DNA of 26,775 bases, from the NCBI GenBank assembly GCA_040404065.1, contig JBBAJM010000003.1; one strand, written 5' to 3'. This stretch comes from Fontibacterium sp040404065. Its GTDB lineage: Bacteria > Pseudomonadota > Alphaproteobacteria > Pelagibacterales > Pelagibacteraceae. Position numbers and translations under genes: made by a program. Positions 24,897-26,775 of this stretch are shown in pieces; the stretch's first letter is position 1, and each line of letters opens with the position of its first letter. Under the pieces are notes generated by a model. The model made no database searches and was not told the DNA's origin. It was given only the letters and a program-made list of their open reading frames with translations.

Positions 24897-24954
24897 AATT
24901 AATTTAGTGTGTTTAAAAAACAATTTAAAAATAGACATATATAGCAAAAAATAA

Positions 24955-25392
24955 ATGAGTAATCCAGATATTGCTGCAATATTTGGTTTTGTTTTATTTG
25001 CTGCATCAGAACTAGTAGCAATTTTACCAATTCCTGCAAATGGTATTTTACATAGTATAGTTATTGGGTTAAAAAATAGTTTAAAACCAGAAAATTCAGA
25101 CATTGAAATGGCTCAGGTTTTAGTAAATACAAAACCAGAGATGGCAAATATTGTTACTACGTTAAAAGGTAATGCTTCTTTAACAAAAGCTGTCGATTTA
25201 CTTTTACAAAATCCTGAAATTGCAAATATTATAACTGATTTATCTTCAAATACACAATTACAATATATTAATACATTGTTAATCAATAATTCGGATATAA
25301 TTAATAATATAGCTAAATCTGTTATTAATGAAATTCAAAATAAACAAGTACAACAAGAAAAAATAGCTAAACAAACAGAACAATTACACTAA
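24955..25392 (+). CDS. Small membrane protein, probable virion component
   Basis: The 145-residue protein has an N-terminal hydrophobic hairpin (AAIFGFVLFAASELVAIL, then LHSIVIGL) and a soluble helical C-terminus with repeated Asn/Ile/Leu patterns (NPEIANIITDL, NTQLQYINTLL, NNSDIINNIAK). The stretch ASE-x-x-x-LP-x-x-x-NGI is one I associate with small hydrophobic giant-virus virion proteins, without certainty. The C-terminus is Gln/Lys-rich. It lies directly before the palindromic array and is divergent from the Lon-like gene. Confidence 0.72.
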   Translation: MSNPDIAAIFGFVLFAASELVAILPIPANGILHSIVIGLKNSLKPENSDIEMAQVLVNTKPEMANIVTTLKGNASLTKAVDLLLQNPEIANIITDLSSNTQLQYINTLLINNSDIINNIAKSVINEIQNKQVQQEKIAKQTEQLH

Positions 25393-25417
25393 ACTTACTT
25401 TTTTAAAAAAAAAAAGT

Positions 25418-25649
25418 ACCTTGCCGAACCGATGGTTCGTCATCGGTAAGGTAACCAAAAAAGTACCTTGCCGAACCGATGGTTCGTCATCGGTAAGGTA
25501 ACCAAAAAAGTNNNNNNNNNNNNNNNNNNNNNNNNNNNNNNNNNNNNNNNNNNNNNNNNNNNNNNNNNNNNNNNNNNNNNNNNNNNNNNNNNNNNNNNNN
25601 NNNNNNNNNNNACCTTGCCGAACCGATGGTTCGTCATCGGTAAGGTAAC
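25418..25649. repeat. 47-bp palindromic tandem array, subtype A, with an assembly gap
   Basis: This fills most of the 323-base gap between genes (25393-25715). Units of 47 bases start at 25418 and 25465. A third unit lies after a 100-N gap at 25612. Each has ACCTT...AAGGT outer arms and CCGATG/CATCGG inner arms around GTTCGT. The unit core is nearly the same as the elements inside the genes at 8935 and 20019, with A-rich spacers in between. The array length is unknown. A-rich flanks (ACTTTTTT...AAAAAAGT) precede and follow it. Confidence 0.93.
25512..25611. other. Assembly gap of 100 N
   Basis: Exactly 100 N within the 47-bp array, so the real copy number is unknown. Confidence 0.99.
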
Positions 25650-25715
25650 TAAAAAAAAGTAACTAAAAAAGTTTATTTATATTATTTTTTATATTATTAT
25701 ATTATAATATATTAC

Positions 25716-26294
25716 ATGACAACTAATTTACAAGAAGAAGAAATAGTAGGTGTATTAACAAATTTTGGTCAAATAATTCCTGTAAAAAGAGGTGTTGAAA
25801 ATAATACAAATTTACCAGTTATAGATAAAAATTTTTATCCAGATGCAGATAACTATTTATCAAAACAAAAAAATATAAAAAATAACGAAGAAGAGTGGTC
25901 TGAGATTAGGAATAAAGAACGTGAAAATATATTTTTAATTAAAAAAAGATTAGGTAAACAGATTTCAGAAAATGAAAATATAAAAAATGATATATTAAAT
26001 ATTATTAAAAAAACAGATGAAACTAAAATGAAAAAAATAGAACTTTTAAAAAATATATTTAAAAATGTATTGAATATAAAGACGTCGTTAGTCGACAAGG
26101 TACCTTTAACAGATTTAGAATTATTAGATATAGCAAACGAAGTAATCAATGATAATGTAGAAAATTTATTACTAAATAATGTTGTAATGGAAAATGTATA
26201 TAATCCAAATGAAATAAAACATATTGATACTGAAAGTATTTGGTTAAATATAAATGATATTACAAATTGGTTTAAAAAATATGAAATTAATTGA
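25716..26294 (+). CDS. Hypothetical protein, 192 residues, possible TxxGxIIPVK domain
   Basis: The protein begins with GVLTNFGQIIPVKRG and YPDADNYLS, followed by a Lys/Glu-rich helix (~55-105) and a C-terminal helical region (DLELLDIANEVI, IWLNINDITNWF). The TxxGxIIPVK block resembles VTKRGLIIPVKES in the OTU protein of this window, so both may carry copies of the same small domain; this rests on one short match. A palindromic element at 26081-26104 encodes KTSLVDKVPL. No enzyme motif is visible, and the function is unknown. Confidence 0.68.
   Translation: MTTNLQEEEIVGVLTNFGQIIPVKRGVENNTNLPVIDKNFYPDADNYLSKQKNIKNNEEEWSEIRNKERENIFLIKKRLGKQISENENIKNDILNIIKKTDETKMKKIELLKNIFKNVLNIKTSLVDKVPLTDLELLDIANEVINDNVENLLLNNVVMENVYNPNEIKHIDTESIWLNINDITNWFKKYEIN
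26081..26104. repeat. Palindromic element subtype B in the 192-residue gene
   Basis: GACGTCGTTAGTCGACAAGG then TACC. It shares ACGTCGTTAG and AAGGTACC with the copy at 19178, and includes palindromes GACGTC and GTCGAC. Confidence 0.7.
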
Positions 26295-26302
26295 AAAACT
26301 TG

Positions 26303-26695
26303 TTAAAAACTTGTTACAACTTTAATATAAAATTCTAGTTTTTTAGTTTTATTATCTTTACATGTAAATTGTAAATATGGATATTCACCTTGATCCCATA
26401 AAATATCAAGGTCATCTCCAGAATTACACAATTTATTAATTACACCATTATCCATTCTATTTGTTTTTGATATAGCAAAAATAGCATTGGCAAATTTAGA
26501 ATTTATTATAATAAAAAATGCACCAGTGTCTCTTATTGTATTACAATAATATGTATTAATATACCCAACTCCAGTTTTTTCATATTTTGATATATTTGTA
26601 GACATGTAAAAGGAATCTTGATCTTTAGGTGTCTTTGTAATAAATAATTCTCCAAAAGATTCACTTAAAGATTCTATATTAAAAAAAAATGACAT
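26303..26695 (-). CDS. Hypothetical protein, 130 residues
   Basis: The start is the ATG at 26695 (MSFFFNIESLSESF); extension upstream would need a TTG inside the hairpin repeat. The protein looks like a mixed alpha-beta domain with AFFIIINSKFANAIFAISKT and a C-terminal beta segment (YPYLQFTCKDNKTKKLEFYI). It lacks membrane segments and catalytic motifs. It is convergent with the 192-residue gene, eight bases apart. I do not recognise the family. Confidence 0.7.
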   Translation of the reverse strand: MSFFFNIESLSESFGELFITKTPKDQDSFYMSTNISKYEKTGVGYINTYYCNTIRDTGAFFIIINSKFANAIFAISKTNRMDNGVINKLCNSGDDLDILWDQGEYPYLQFTCKDNKTKKLEFYIKVVTSF

Positions 26696-26704
26696 GTTAT
26701 TAAA

Positions 26705-26775
26705 ATACTTTTTTAAAAAAAAAGTATGCAAAAAACTTTAAAAATTTTAAAAAAGTATGCAAAAAACTTTAAAAA
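26705..26775. repeat. Hairpin plus start of a 31-bp tandem array at the right edge
   Basis: ATACTTTTTT, three A, AAAAAAGTAT (26705-26727) leads into GTATGCAAAAAACTTTAAAA repeated at 26724 and 26755 with a 31-base period, cut by the window end. The same hairpin-GCAAAAAA arrangement borders the block at 15396-15709. Confidence 0.85.

Noticed and set aside
25418..25649. CRISPR array
   Set aside because: Units are contiguous identical hairpins without variable spacers, and no cas genes are present.
25440..25662. ORFs crossing the second N gap
   Set aside because: They consist of repeat units and unknown bases; no coding evidence.
26696..26731. Upstream extension of the 130-residue gene
   Set aside because: It needs TTG and its residues come from the hairpin repeat.

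Overview
The window is very AT-rich and densely packed with intronless genes on both strands. It carries a gene set typical of a nucleocytoplasmic large DNA virus of the Mimiviridae/Imitervirales type. The evidence is a highly diverged TATA-binding-protein-like factor, the large subunit of replication factor C, RNase III, a Lon-like AAA+ ATPase without a protease domain, an RBR-type zinc-finger protein, and an OTU-type cysteine protease fused to a giant viral protein. Several short membrane proteins look virion-related. There are also at least two good matches to the Mimivirus-type early promoter AAAATTGA. No tRNA, rRNA or CRISPR array was found. Two runs of exactly 100 N are scaffold gaps, and both lie inside tandem repeats. 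The window also begins and ends inside repeats, so this is probably one assembled scaffold broken at repeats.

Layout: 1-7128 (minus strand) holds a truncated coiled-coil protein, the 1383-residue OTU-containing protein and the TBP-like factor. 7293-8760 (plus) holds two probable virion proteins. 8786-9852 (minus) holds a small membrane protein and an unknown. 9943-13110 (plus) holds a capsid-like structural protein and an RBR E3-like protein. 13115-13665 (minus) holds a DUF5760-like small protein and a 50-residue zinc-finger ORF. 13731-15395 (plus) is the RFC large subunit, followed by a gap-containing repeat block with inverted ends. 15712-17889 (minus) holds a two-TM protein, RNase III and a membrane-anchored PhyH-like dioxygenase. 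17961-19214 (plus) holds a thioredoxin and an acidic membrane protein with an AT-hook-like tail. 19241-22172 (minus) holds a DEDDy exonuclease, a tail-anchored FAD oxidoreductase and a small frameshifted gene. 22268-22885 (plus) is a heptad-repeat protein, 22882-24786 (minus) the Lon-like ATPase. 24955-26695 holds three small genes around a palindromic repeat array.

The most unusual feature is a family of short, comparatively GC-rich palindromic elements with GTACCTTGCC / GTAAGGTA ends and internal inverted repeats. They occur as a 47-bp tandem array between genes and as single or double copies inserted in frame in at least eight protein genes. One near-identical element is translated from opposite strands in two different proteins. 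One double copy supplies the C-terminus and stop codon of a gene. This resembles in behaviour the Rickettsia palindromic elements that insert within genes, here in a giant virus.

Functionally the region mixes replication and repair (RFC, DEDDy exonuclease), transcription and RNA processing (TBP-like, RNase III), ubiquitin control and proteostasis (OTU, RBR, Lon-like), redox (thioredoxin, PhyH, FAD enzyme) and structural or membrane proteins.
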